In this document: in pieces, positions 1 through 11,580 of the stretch | Position numbering within the stretch: position 1 is the stretch's first letter | Layout of the letters: each line of letters starts with the position of its first letter | Assembly: GCA_022225965.2 (NCBI GenBank) | Contig: JAKJXP020000006.1 | Location: forward strand, 124,001 to 188,000 | Direction: 5' to 3' | DNA length: 64,000 nucleotides | From: Diatrype stigma | Taxonomy: Eukaryota; Ascomycota; Sordariomycetes; Xylariales; Diatrypaceae | Notes under the pieces: model-generated | Seen by the model: the letters and a program-made list of their open reading frames with translations, nothing else | Database searches by the model: none | What the model was told of the DNA's origin: nothing | Made by a program: the position numbers and the translations under genes

Positions 1-90
1 CCGTCTCATCACACAGCTTTCCATCATTTCCACCCTGGTTAGACAAGTCAGTCGATCTCTTCCATCAGGAGGCCCCAGCCGTGGTTTAAT

Positions 91-1828
91 ATGTCTTCCC
101 CAGCCGTAAGTACAGCCGTAAGTAGTATTGCGTCTATCTCCTATTTAGTTTGATCTGTTTCCTTTTTTCGCGCGTCCGTACGCAGCAGCCCTTCACCGTC
201 TCCCGGATCTCCGCCTAATCGTAGCACGGGCACACGTCGACCTTTCTTCCACTTCAACTTTACCTCCGCTATCAACAAGACCTTACTGCAGCAGCACGTC
301 GTCGCCTTGTCCTCCTGGTACTGGTACTAACTGGTCATGATGCGTTCCCAGAAGATGATCCGTCGGAAGAAGAATGTCAAGAAGGGCATCCAGTTCTGCT
401 TGATGGTGTGTGGTGCATCGGGTACAGGTATGTGAAGCTCAATCGCCGACCTGGCGCGTGTAACGCATACGCGCCCAGCCACGATGCTGACCTAACATGC
501 TGGATTGTAGGCAGAACCACTTTCGTCAACACCCTATGCAGCAAGGGTGTCCTAACTCACAAGGATTCCGATGACCCAACTGATGCTCACGTTGAGGAGG
601 GCGTCAAGATCAAGCCCATCACAGTTGGTAAGACATCCTATGAGCTCCTTGAGGCCTCATGTAACATTCGACTCTAACATACATCTTCTCTAGAGCTGGA
701 ACTGGATGAGGAGGGCACTCGCATCTCGCTGACCATCGTCGACACGCCCGGCTTTGGCGACCAAATTGACAACGAAGCAAGGTTCGAGCTACCCTACTAC
801 CCTGTTTTACATCAACCTTAATCGCCACCGTGCAACCGGCTAACCCAAGCCACCTTGAAATAGCTTCTCAGAGATTGTCGGTTATCTCGAGAGACAATAT
901 GACGATATCTTGGCCGAGGAGTCGCGTATCAAGCGAAACCCCAGATTCAGGGACAACCGTGTACATGCGATGCTGTACTTTATTACCCCTACTGGTCATG
1001 GGTAAGCTCATCCCGGCGATGCTTCTCGTCGATTAGGCTACTGACGCGTTTCTACACCCGCAGTCTCCGTGAACTCGACATCGAGCTGATGAAGCGACTT
1101 GCTCCTCGTGTCAACGTTATTCCTGTCATTGGACGGGCCGATTCCCTTACGCCCGGCGAGCTGGCCGAGTCCAAGAAGTTGGTCATGGAGGATATCGAAC
1201 ACTACCGAATTCCCGTATACAACTTCCCGTACGATATCGAGGAGGATGACGAGGATACTGTCGAGGAGAATGCCGAACTCCGGGGTCTTATGCCATTCGC
1301 TATTGTCGGTTCCGAAGACACTGTCGAGATCGGTGGCCGCAAGGTCCGAGCCCGCCAGTACCCCTGGGGTGTTGTCGAGGTCGACAACCCTCGTCACTCC
1401 GACTTCTTGGCCATTCGATCTGCCCTCCTTCACAGCCATTTGGCAGATCTGAAGGAGATCACCCACGACTTCCTTTATGAAAACTACCGTACTGAGAAGC
1501 TTAGTAAGAGTGTCGAAGGCGGTGCTGGAGTGTATGTTTGCCTTTGGATTACTTTCCGTCAAACATTTGTTAAGTGACTAATAGATCTAGCGACTCTTCG
1601 ATGAACCCCGAGGACCTCGCATCCCAATCTGTCCGCCTCAAGGAAGAGCAGCTCCGCCGCGAAGAGGAGAAGCTCCGCGAGATCGAAGTCAAGGTACAGC
1701 GCGAGATCAACGAGAAGCGCCAGGAACTTCTGGCCCGCGAGTCCCAACTCCGGGAGATCGAGGCGAGAATGCAACGGGAAGCGGCCGCTTCGGCAACCCC
1801 CGAGGCCAACGGCGACCACGAAGCTTAG
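91..1828 (+). CDS. CDC11: Septin, Cdc11/AspA type
   Basis: Septin GTPase-fold protein that assembles into filaments at septa, hyphal tips and the cell cortex. Proposed exons: 91-105, 352-427, 511-627, 694-781, 864-1001, 1064-1531, 1591-1828 (379 aa). Motifs seen: P-loop GASGTGRTT, in which Arg replaces the usual Lys as in yeast Cdc11; DTPGFGD (G3); VIGRADS at the G4 position; then a short C-terminal heptad-like coiled coil (LKEEQLRREEEKLREIEV...). The Arg P-loop and the short coiled coil favour Cdc11/AspA over Cdc3, Cdc10 or Cdc12. The start is uncertain: ATG at 91 opens a five-codon exon joined across an intron with a perfect TACTAAC branch site (325-331) and CAG at 349-351. The alternative is to start at ATG 337 and read straight through. 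A second donor at 118 would add four residues. Family certain, start moderate. Confidence 0.9.
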
Positions 1829-2964
1829 GTACCTCAACCTTGCGCGCCCTTATCTCCTACTTGTGGTATAGCGACATCCGGATAAAAGTACTCGTATAGG
1901 CGGCACTCGAGTGCCCGATTCCAAAGACTACTTATACTCACCTGTCCAAGAAGAGACACGTCATATAAGATACAACATCCGTCTAAAAAGGGGTTTAATG
2001 CGTGGTATGCGGGTCAGGAGTCTTAACGGACATGTCTGAATTAAACTACAGGCGGTGTGGATATTACCCCTCCGGAAAAGTATGATATGTTGATGAGTTT
2101 CGGACGACGGAGGACAAGATAACAGTATTTGGCTTGTCGATTTTTCATATGGGCTGAGGCATCATCAACATGACTATTATCGTCGCTTGATTGATGGCAA
2201 GCATATCTATGGGTGGCATAGAGAAGATCAGCTTATCCCGCCTCCTTATTGTAGCTTTTGCGCGAGTTGATGTCTTTTACTACCTTGCTACTATGTAGCC
2301 TCACTTCTTCTTTACGCCCTTTCTTCTCCTAGTACTAGTGGCCTTCTAATGCAGATATCACTCAAAAAGGTTCTTTACTAACCCTGGACCTAAACATGGT
2401 GAATGTATGGAAGGTGTATGAACAAATCAGTTGGACTGATATTATGTGGGAGGGAGATATCATCTCTAGGTACTTATTAGGTGGTCAAATGCCAGGCAAC
2501 TTCACATAAACAACCGGGTTGAGGCAATCTGCTAAACACTGCCGATGGGGTTCTTGTTATTTAGCTCTATTTCCCTGGGTGGTAGGTGACAGCTAATGCT
2601 GTTCCGGAAGCCACAGCCGATTTTGTTTATTCGTGCATGTCTATACTTCTAAAGCATCCACCACACACACAAAAGAACGCCAGGATGGTCGGTCCCCACC
2701 ACAAACTAGATACCTCCCATGCAAAAAGGATATCACTCGTGTAAGCAATTTGGTCGATGAAACAGAGTAAAGGGATAAAAGCGATTATGGTCTTGTTACT
2801 AGTAGCAATCTTAAGGGCCCCGGCCTGCCCCTCACGCCCCTCCCTCCTTTCCTTGCCAAATCACAGAATCCCCAAAAGAAAACCAGAATCCAGGAGAACG
2901 AAAAAAATAGGAATACAAAGATAGCAAGGAAGAAGATAGCGGGAAAACCCAACAACGAGCCTTT
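1829..2964. other. Intergenic, convergent 3' ends
   Basis: About 1.1 kb between the converging septin and Bax-inhibitor genes. It should hold both 3' UTRs. I see no open frame of note, no tRNA and no repeat. Confidence 0.6.
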
Positions 2965-3950
2965 TCAGTTGTTACTCTGGCTGTTGAGGATGCGCAGGAT
3001 GGCGAGGAAGAGGTTGATGATGTCGAGGTAGAGGCTGATGGCGGCGGCGATCTCCTCCTCGACGTGGTGGTGGCGCAGGACGAGCTGGGTGTCGACGAGG
3101 ATGTAGGCGGAGAAGACGAGGGCGGCGAGGCCGCCGTAGACGAGCTCGGTGGTGCTGCTGTAGGGGAGGAAGGCGGCCATGAAGCCGAACAGGATGAGGC
3201 CCCAGAGCGCGCCGAACAGGTACGGCATCCAAGACGTGAAGTCGTACTTGGTCTGGCAGGCGAACAGGGTCAGGAAGGCGAAGATGCCGCCCGTCAGGAT
3301 CACGGCGTTGAGCACGATGCCCGACTGGTAGAACGACACCACCACCGAGATCGTGTACGCCTCCAGCAGCGTGAAGCCCGACAGGAACAGCAGGTTGGTG
3401 GGGTACGACTTGCGCTTCCAGTAGGTGAGGAGCATGAAGGCGATGGAGCCGAAGAGCTGCGATGATGGTGTTTTGGTTAGTCTTCTTCTTCCATCCCTTT
3501 GGGAATTTGACAAATAGGTTGAATGTTAAGCATGGGAATGCAACTTACCGAAATCCACAACAGCGACGGGTGCGTCTGGATCCAGGCCTTGTACCCCTCG
3601 CTCCAGAAGCTGAGCCCGCTGACGACGGCCGTGGCCACCAGCTGCGCCGTCAGGATCGTGTACACCTTGCGGATGAACTGGTGCCGGATGTCGACCGTCG
3701 CCTCGGCCACCGACCCGCCGAACTTGAAGTCGTCCGGCACGTTGTCCTCGCTGCTCCGCGGGCCCGCCGCGCCGTAGAAGAAGTTGTCCCCGGCGGAGGC
3801 GGATCCGGCATTAGCCGCGTTGTTGCTGGTGGCGGTGTTGGGGATGACGGGATCGCCCCCGGCTTGCTGGTAGGATGGAGGCGCTTGCGACCACGTCGCC
3901 TCGTCCGGGTCTTGCGTCGGCGCGGGCGCGTACTTCGTGTTGGCGGCCAT
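2965..3950 (-). CDS. Bax inhibitor-1 family membrane protein
   Basis: Two exons on the minus strand, 3549-3950 and 2965-3456, join across a 92-nt intron (3457-3548; donor GTAAGT, GACTAAC branch, acceptor GCAG) in phase 0 to give 297 aa. The first ~95 residues are Pro/Ala/Gly-rich and hydrophilic, followed by a UPF0005/BI-1 multi-helix membrane domain with about seven hydrophobic segments and the typical C-terminal run LYLDIINLFLAILRILNSQ. Length and ending match fungal Bxi1/Ybh3-like proteins. Family members sit in ER or vacuole/mitochondrial membranes and affect calcium leak, the unfolded protein response and cell death. Which role applies here is not visible. A small intron appears in its 5' UTR. 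Confidence 0.93.
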
Positions 3951-4048
3951 CGTTCGTTGTTTATTTGATGATGATGCTTTTCTCGATTTCCTGTCGGTGT
4001 TGGTGATGGCTTTTGATGGGTGGTGTTGACTATCGATTTGGTTGGTGC

Positions 4049-4102
4049 CTAGTCAGTCTTGTGGTTGGTTGGTCGGCTGAGTAATCGATCGATAGTACTT
4101 AC
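4049..4102 (-). other. Probable 5' UTR intron of the Bax inhibitor gene
   Basis: On the minus strand a GTAAGT donor (4102 downward), a GACTGAC-like branch site and a CTAG acceptor enclose 54 nt about 100 bases upstream of the ATG at 3950. Size and signals match other introns in the window. No coding frame is involved, so this rests on splice consensus only. Confidence 0.45.
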
Positions 4103-5581
4103 GTGTGGTCCGTAGTTTCGAAGACGGGTGTGTCGATGATACGATGAAGGAAATAAATGAAAAGAGGCAATTTAGATGTCGCAAGGCGATGTTGTAGGGA
4201 TGTATGTCGCAGTCGGTTGTTAGGTCGTCGGTGCCTGCAGGTTGCTAGAAAGGTGTAGAATGTTGGAGGGTTCGCCGGCGCGGGGCGGAAAGTGTCACGG
4301 TGCAATGCGATGATGATGATGGGTGAGCCTGCCTGCCTTTGACGTGCTTGATTTAACTAATTAATTATCACGCCACGTGGGGCTTTAGCTGCCTTTACTA
4401 GCCACTAACTATGTACGTATGACTTTTAATTGGCGGCAACTAGCCTGGGGCCTTAAGCTGTTTTCAGCCTCATGTGGCTGATAACTACAGAATCTGATTA
4501 GCCTACGTAGTACTTACATAACTATATGCTTATATGGGGTGGATGCATACATAGGTATCAACTGAGCAGGTATCGTACGTCGTTATACAGATCCATCCTC
4601 GAAACAGGCTTGAAACTATAATGGGAAGTGCAAGTATAAAGATGGTTCGAATGTATAATACCTGCGCCTCTCACTGGCTATGAAGCATGTACTCATTGGC
4701 TCATTTGTCTGCGAGGCCGTGTAAGATGTAGATAGCGCCTAGTCTAATCCTTCAGCTTCAGATATTGTCAGATATCCGCACATCCCTGTTCTCCCCTCTA
4801 TCACATATTGATTCTGACGACCTGCGATACATTTGGAGAGGGGTTCTTGAAGAACGGTAGACAAGGGTGGGCGAAAACCTCCGTCGGCAAACAATTCATC
4901 GTATGGGAAGCGAACTGCACGTGGATCTGCTGATCGAATCTGGTCGGGTGCTGTGGGGAAGGAAGTGTTATGTAGTAGTAGTTATTTACAAGATTTCGAA
5001 AACCCCGGCCGGAGTGATGACTGCAGCCGAGCTCATCTAAGTAACTACCTAAAACCAACCACCTGCAGTCTAGATGTCTCTGTTTTGTTGAACATGTATT
5101 CTGCCTGTCTGAGCACTTGATCAGCTCATGACAGATAGGAATACACCTAAATATTACATTTTGATAAGGTATGATGGTAAAAATGTAGCAGATCAGGCTT
5201 CCCCGCCAAGGTCTCGAACTCATCTACATGCCTGATGTAGAGCTCGAGCTTTGACTACAGATGAAAGAGGATGAGATGTTCAGGCTGACTTACCTGATCT
5301 TACCCAATTACGTATAGTAGAGCCCACCATTGACCTGTCTGGCCCAGATCTACCTGCGTCTCCATTACCAACATATGTAGGTAGTTAGATAGATGTAGTT
5401 GCGTATGCCATTCGCTCCCCTTTGGGCTGGAAGCATGTTGGGCAAGATATCTATATGGTAGGAGGCCCTTTAAAATCCTCTGTTGCTCGGTCTGCCGCTT
5501 AATGGCAAACCGAACCCCCCCTTTTAATCATATAAAGGCCATATGTACTATAACCAATGAAGATTTAGGTTGGGGGTTTTG
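4103..5581. other. Intergenic, promoter side of Bax inhibitor gene
   Basis: About 1.5 kb with ordinary base composition between the Bax inhibitor promoter and the left LTR of the retrotransposon. The only longer open frame (4801-5223, minus) has no recognisable domain and looks like chance. Composition drops sharply in GC at the transposon edge. Confidence 0.5.
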
Positions 5582-5768
5582 TGCTTTTGCGCCCGGTCCT
5601 TTGAATCCCTAGGGAATTACTGCTGTTGGCAATTCACTTAGGATTATACTGAAGGTCCGGATTGGTTGTTAAATTGAAGCTAATTATAGTTATGCGCTTT
5701 AAGTTGCTAGAATTTTATATTCCGATTTTCCGATTCTTGGCATTATTTATGGAAAATGCCCGGATCCA
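5582..5768 (-). repeat. Left LTR (3' LTR with respect to the element)
   Basis: A 187-bp copy beginning TGCTTTTGCG and ending CCCGGATCCA. It aligns without gaps to 11394-11580. It is somewhat less mutated than the right copy (GC retained at several sites where the right copy has A or T). Confidence 0.9.
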
Positions 5769-7139
5769 TAATTATCCTTTTTTTTTTATTATAATCGTTC
5801 TTAATTACTATCGTTAATTTCTCTTCCTATTAAGCGCCAACGATCCTGTTTCAGAAATTGCTTATTTGTATATTATATGTTACGTACGGAATGCCCGTTC
5901 TTTATAAAAGCCGGAAATAAGTTCGTTCCGTTATATTTATTTTATAATTGGATTTTTCCAAGGCTTCGTAAATAATACGTATTATCGGAATAACAATTAA
6001 TTACGCTTTAAGGCTTATCGTAATAAGGCTCGTATTTTTCTTGGCGTTAGCGAATGCAAAAAACTTAATCGCCCGAAACGTACGTTTTAATAAGTTCCTT
6101 TTTTTTAAAAAATACGTTCGTATTTTATTACGAAACGCTTTTATATTATTAAAGCGGGCCTTTACGAACGGTATTTCGTAATTTGCTATTAATAACTTAT
6201 TATTTTAAAGCTTTTTTCTTTTTATCGATTCGCAAAAGTATTTATAAAATTCCAATAAGGTTTGTTTTTAAAAGGGAATTATACCGAATAATAAGAAATA
6301 TAAGCTATAACCGTTCGATTTAAAAATACGGTTATAAATAATTACCGTTCGTTATAATAATTCGAATAATAAACGGGCCGTAAGATTTACTTAATATTTA
6401 CGTAACATAATTTTCTTTAAATCCTTATTAACTTTTTTTATTTTTTCGTTGCCTTTTAGACGCCTTAATATAACGGCCTTTACGATAAAACCTTATTCCT
6501 TATTTCAGGCATTTGCGGCTTTATTTTTAAAAGCGCCGGCGTTATTATTAATTTATTTTTTAGGAATATCGTAAATACGTTCGATACGGAAAAATATAAA
6601 AATCGTATTTCCGAATTAAACGGAAGGAATAACGTTAGTTTTTATTTATTTCGTAACGTATTTAATAGCTATAAAAATCGTAAACGAATTTATCGACGTA
6701 TAATCGATTATCCATTTAATTAGAAATGCCGGAAATTATACGGATTGCAAGTCTAATAATAAGGGATTCGGTTTTTTTATTAATTAACAGGCCGAATATT
6801 TAACGATTACTTATTACGTAATAAAAACGATTTTCGAATATCAAAATTGCTTTTGTATATTACAAAACGTTATTTTAACGATTAAATGGCCTTAATTATA
6901 ATAAATCCGTCTTAATTATATTAAGAATTTATCGTATTCGAAGATTTTTTATAAAGTTTGCGTTTTCGTAACGGTACCTTTTGCATACGAAAAGTTATCG
7001 GGCATTCTTTCGTATTTAATTATTTTATATAGCTTATTTCGGTATATAATAAAGTACTTATTAATCCATTTTCGTTATATAACTAAAAATAAAAGAATAT
7101 TATATAGGAAAGTTTCGAAAATGGCTTAAAAATTTAATC

Positions 7140-8150
7140 GGTTTAATTAATCGGCGTAACGAATCGGCTCGGTTTTTTCGGCTGCTATTGTTGCGGCTTT
7201 TTGGGGCCTCGAAAAGTAATCGGCAAAAACGTTCGTTCGATCCGAGCGGTATACGATACGAATTCCGAAATATTCGATAGCATCGAAAAAACGTAATATA
7301 CAAACCGGCTATTCGGCCTTCGTATTAATTATTTTTAGCGATTCGTAATTAATAATTATTATTATATTATCGCTTTTAATTTAATGCCGCCAATATTAAA
7401 GTGCCAGCATAATATCGAAAAACTTTTTTTAAACGGAATATTATAATTAAGTTTTTATAAGTTTTTTCGAAAAATAAATAATTAAATATAAAACGAAAAC
7501 GTTTATTGCTTTTATATAAAATTATAATAACGCTACGCCAACGAATTATTACGAAGCGTTTGCCTTAAGAATAATTAAGCGGCGCTAATCGAATTTCCGA
7601 ATTACGGGCGTTATTATAATTATTTCGCAAATTATTTTTTAGCTTGCTATAATTTCGGGAAATAATTCGATACGTTCGTTTTTCGGGCCGCCTATAAGGG
7701 CTATAAATGGCTTAACGATTTCCGAATACCTATTAATTAAATGCCGCAAATAACCGGCGGCATTTATAAACGTTCGAATTTCGGTTATTATTGCCGGCTT
7801 GGATTTATTCCGAATAGCCGTAATTTTGGCCGAATCGGCTTCGATTTTCTTTTCGGAAATTATAAAACTTAAAAAAATCCTTTTTTTAACGAATATTAGG
7901 GATTTCGCTGGATTTACGATTATTTCGTAACTAAAAAGCCTTTTAAATAAGGCGAATATGCGTTCGTAAAATTATTCGAATGTATTAATTTATACGGCCA
8001 TATTATTTAATATATTCGAAATAAATTCGCAAAATAATTCGAGGATTTTTTCCATTAATACCTAAAAAATTGCCGAAACGTTATAAAGCCCGAAAGGCAT
8101 TATTAACCATTCGTAAATACCAAATGGAATTACGAAAGCGGTTTTTTCGA
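7140..8150 (-). pseudogene. Remnant pol: reverse transcriptase and RNase H
   Basis: On the minus strand, about 8146-8061 reads like the Gypsy RT block KTAFVIPFGIYEWLIMPFGL followed by YNVSAIFQ. About 8015-7980 covers the catalytic YxDD block, now ILNNM (Asp codons GAT turned to AAT) followed by a stop. About 7860-7690 reads ISEKKIEADSAKITAIR ... TFINAAGYLRHLI, the connection region. About 7290-7150 reads RFFDAIEYFGIRIVYRS ... FADYFSRP, the RNase H end. Multiple in-frame stops make it inactive. The domain order shows minus-strand orientation and Ty3/Gypsy affiliation. Confidence 0.88.
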
Positions 8151-8795
8151 TATTTAATTCGTAAATTTTAATTTATTAGAAATTATTTTTAAAGTTAATA
8201 AAATAATATTAATAATGCCCGGCCGTTCGTTAAATTTTATTTATTGCGTTAAAAAATAAATAAGCGTTTTTTCGTTAGATTTTATTAAGTTCTTAATAAT
8301 TATAACAAAATCGCTATATTACGTTTTTATCGAATTTATTAGGCTTCGTTATTTAACCCGGTATTTTTTTAGATATAAATAACGCAAACAAGCCTTACGA
8401 ATTCGTACCGATACGTATAACCATTTTTAAATATTTCTTAACGAATTTACGAAATACCCGAAATTAAATAAAGCTATATCGATATAAAAAAAGTTTAATA
8501 AATTTATTATTTTTAATATCGATATAATAACGAATGCATATATTCGCAATAACCTTTTTCGAAACGAATTCGAATAATTTTGAAAAATCGTAAACGTATT
8601 ATAAAAGGTATTTATTAATGGCCTTATTATTCGTTAAAATAAGTTTATATTATATTATTAAATTAGGCTCGGCTATTACGTAAGCCATTTCGAAAACGTA
8701 AAAAGTACGTAATAAAACGATTAAATAAATTACGGGCCTTTCGGTAATTTTAATTAAAATAATTATTTCGTTTTTTTTCTTTTTTTTATAATATA

Positions 8796-9246
8796 TATCC
8801 ATATTACGTAATACCCAGCGACTTTATTTACCGTATATAACTGGATAACGTATTACCTTATAACTTTTAAGATAGCACGGAGTTTTTTGATTTATTGGCT
8901 TAATGGCGCGATCGCTACTTTGGAACATATGGTAGCATTTCCTAGTTAGAAATCGGTCCGGGTTCGAACCCCGCCATGACGCTTGACGACATAGGAATAT
9001 GCGACACCGTATAACCGCCTAATAAAAGCCACAAGACCTTAGCGGGTAACCTTAGGGGCTTATATGTCATCTCGTCGAGCGCTACCGACGAGGACGTCGG
9101 CATTTTTGTCGTCGTTAGGCATATATTACGTAATGCCTAGCGACTTTATTTACCGTATATAACTGGATAACGTGCCACCTTATAACTTCTAAGGTAATAC
9201 GGAGCCTTTTAACCTATTAGCTCAGTGGCGCGATCGTTACTTTGGA
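8796..9246. mobile_element. Nested tRNA-related non-autonomous element
   Basis: A ~450-bp island clearly richer in GC than the RIP-damaged element around it. It carries a tRNA-like polymerase III promoter: box A-like TTGGCTTAATGG at 8895-8906 and box B GGTTCGAACCCC at 8961-8972. A ~125-bp segment is present twice as a direct repeat (about 8800-8925 and 9121-9246). The second copy holds a better box A (TAGCTCAGTGG) but ends before box B. Differences between the copies are mostly transitions. It could be a tRNA-derived SINE in a truncated tandem dimer, or a miniature element with terminal direct repeats. It lacks a tRNA acceptor stem, so it is not a functional tRNA gene. Confidence 0.65.
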
Positions 9247-9299
9247 ATAATCCAACTTATGAAATAAATTTTTTCCGAAAATTAAATTATCGGAAAAAA

Positions 9300-9980
9300 T
9301 GCCGTCGGAAATAACTTCCGTTAATATTTAAAACGAAATGGTATTATTATCGAATATTAAAAATCGAGCGATAATTATTACGTTACGCGAAATCTTCGGT
9401 TTTATGCTTTTAATTTTTCGCATTATTAACGGTTTCGAAAAATTATACGTTTTTAACGTAACTACCATCGATTCGGAAATATAACAAAAGATATATCCGT
9501 AATTTAAGAAAATTATAAATTTATTTCCGTCGATTATTTTCATAAAGAAAAAGTTATAATTTTTACTATATCTTTTTCGTAAAGATTTATTCCTATTAAA
9601 AAATGATTTGCTATCGGCGTTTATTTTTATTAAATAAATGCGGCGTCTTTATTCGTTATTTTCGAATTGCTTAAAAAATTCGTTAAGATTACGATCGAAC
9701 CTTTCGTTATTTTATAACTATTCGGCGGAACTTTTTTCGGAATCGTTTTCGCCATTATTTTCGGCGCCGGCGAAATATACATAAAGTCATTTATTTTTTT
9801 TGAATTTATTAAAAGCTAATCGGAATTTATTATTAATAACGTTTTAATATAAGATTTTCTTAAAAATAACTTTTTTATCCGTATTTACGTATTATGTATT
9901 TTTTGGAAATTTCGTTTTTATTTTATAATCCTTAATTTAATGGTTTTGTTTATTATAATTAAAGCATTTATTATTTTCGG
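9300..9980 (-). pseudogene. Remnant gag zinc knuckle and protease region
   Basis: Minus-strand reading of about 9966-9923 gives CFNYNKQNH, a stop, then IKDYK. This aligns with a retroviral CCHC knuckle (CX2CX4HX4C) in which two Cys codons TGT have become TAT. Downstream at about 9615-9580 the reading ADSKSFF may be the decayed aspartic protease site. A 71-residue open frame (9543-9328) follows but has no intact motif. No functional product is expected. Confidence 0.7.
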
Positions 9981-11393
9981 CTTTCACGGCAAAGCCTTAT
10001 TCGATTATGGCATAAACGTTACGGCTTTCGTTACGAAAATCGGCAATTTTTCCGAACCTCGCGGTTTGGAATACGGTAATTATTACATCTAAAGGTTTTA
10101 ATTAAGTTATGCCGGATTTGGTTTATATAACCTTTATAACGGTTAAATTATAAAATGGCGTTACTTTTTCTTAAAGTTAAACGGTAACCGAAAAAATGCC
10201 GTAAATTTTTCTTTTAATCGTTTAACGAATAATTAATTCGGCCTATTAAATAATTATTTCGACCTTTTATGCGTTATTAAAATTTTCGAATCGGTTATTA
10301 AGAATTAGCCATATATTAAATAAGTTATTACGTAACGTATCGATAAAAATCTTTTTTATATAATAATTATCGCGAATATTTTTCGGTATTTTATAAAAGG
10401 CTTTACGAATATATTTCGTAAAATTTAATATATTTTTATCTTAATACGAAAACAACGTTACGAAATAAATTAATATTTCCGAAAAGGCATTATAATCGTT
10501 TAAAATTTAAAGAATACATTTTATAAACGTTATTTAATTTGACTTATTATTGCGAATATATATTTTTACTTATTAAAAATTACCGATAAATTCGCCCGTA
10601 ATTCGGTATATTTAAAAATCGTATAAAATTAATATTACTAAAAAACGTTTTTAAATTTCCTTTAGCTTTTTTAAAATCTAACCGTCGGCTTAAATTAAAC
10701 GGAAATTTAAAGATATCGTTATTTTATTTTTCGCCTCGATATGGCCCATTCCTGCGGCATCGTTTGGAAATATAATCGGGGGCCATATTTTTTTTATTCG
10801 TTTTTTTTATAAACCTTAAATATGGTTTATAACGAACGGTATATATGCCATATTAATCTTTTCTTTTATTCGCGGTTTATCGTAATAAAATAAACGTTAA
10901 ATATACGGCATATATTAGTTTTAATCGAATTTAAACGGTTCGTAAAAACTAATTAACGATTTCGTATTACCGGCGATAACTGCTTTTTCGATATTGAATA
11001 TGGGCTATTATTATTATTATTAAATCCATTCGTTTTTTTAGCGAAATTATTAATTCGGCGTTTCGATTTTTTTGCTTTTGGGCTTAATATTAAAATACGC
11101 GATTATTTTTATAACTTCATTTATTAAATAATTTAGGTTATTTTTTATTAAGGTATTTTTTCGTTCGATATCTTTGAATTTTTTATTAAGAAGTTCGTAT
11201 AATATGCCGTTTTTTTAAGCAGCCTTCGTATCCGTAAAGAATTCGACAAAAGTGCCGCCTTAGGCCGGAACGCCCTTAGGTTGTTTTTCCGTATTGGCGC
11301 TGCTTTTTATTATTATCGGTTATTAAAAAAAATTCGTAAGAAAATAAAATAAATTTTGCATTATTAGCGTTAGCCTATAAAAATAGCTATTTA

Positions 11394-11580
11394 TGCTTTT
11401 ACGTCCGGTTTTTCGAACCTTTAAGGAATTATTATTATTAGCAATTCACTTAGGATTATATTAAAAATTCGGATTGGTTATTAAATTAAAGCTAATTACA
11501 GTTATACGCTTTAAGTTATTAGAATTTTATACTCCAATTTTCCGATCCTTGGCATTACTTATGGGAAATGCCCGGATCCA
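11394..11580 (-). repeat. Right LTR (5' LTR with respect to the element)
   Basis: A 187-bp copy beginning TGCTTTTACG and ending CCCGGATCCA. About 30 transitions separate it from the left copy. Normal-composition DNA resumes just after it. Confidence 0.9.

Larger units (their letters stand above)
5582..11580 (-). mobile_element. RIP-degraded Ty3/Gypsy LTR retrotransposon (6.0 kb)
   Basis: Two direct repeats of exactly 187 bp (5582-5768 and 11394-11580), each starting TG and ending CA, bound an extremely AT-rich interior. Read on the minus strand the interior gives, in order from the right, a ruined CCHC zinc knuckle (gag), a possible protease site, reverse transcriptase blocks and an RNase H end, all broken by stops. 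That is the Ty3/Gypsy gene order. The two LTRs differ at roughly 30 positions and every difference I found is a transition, with no indels, as expected of RIP. The left half, where integrase should lie, is too decayed to identify. An AT-poorer nested element sits at about 8796-9246. I saw no perfect target-site duplication. Confidence 0.9.

Noticed and set aside
4801..5223. 140-residue minus-strand open frame beside the transposon
   Set aside because: No recognisable motif, no splice signals and ordinary non-coding composition.
8895..8980. Functional tRNA gene in the nested element
   Set aside because: Box A and box B are present, but no 7-bp acceptor stem or proper anticodon stem can be formed around them.
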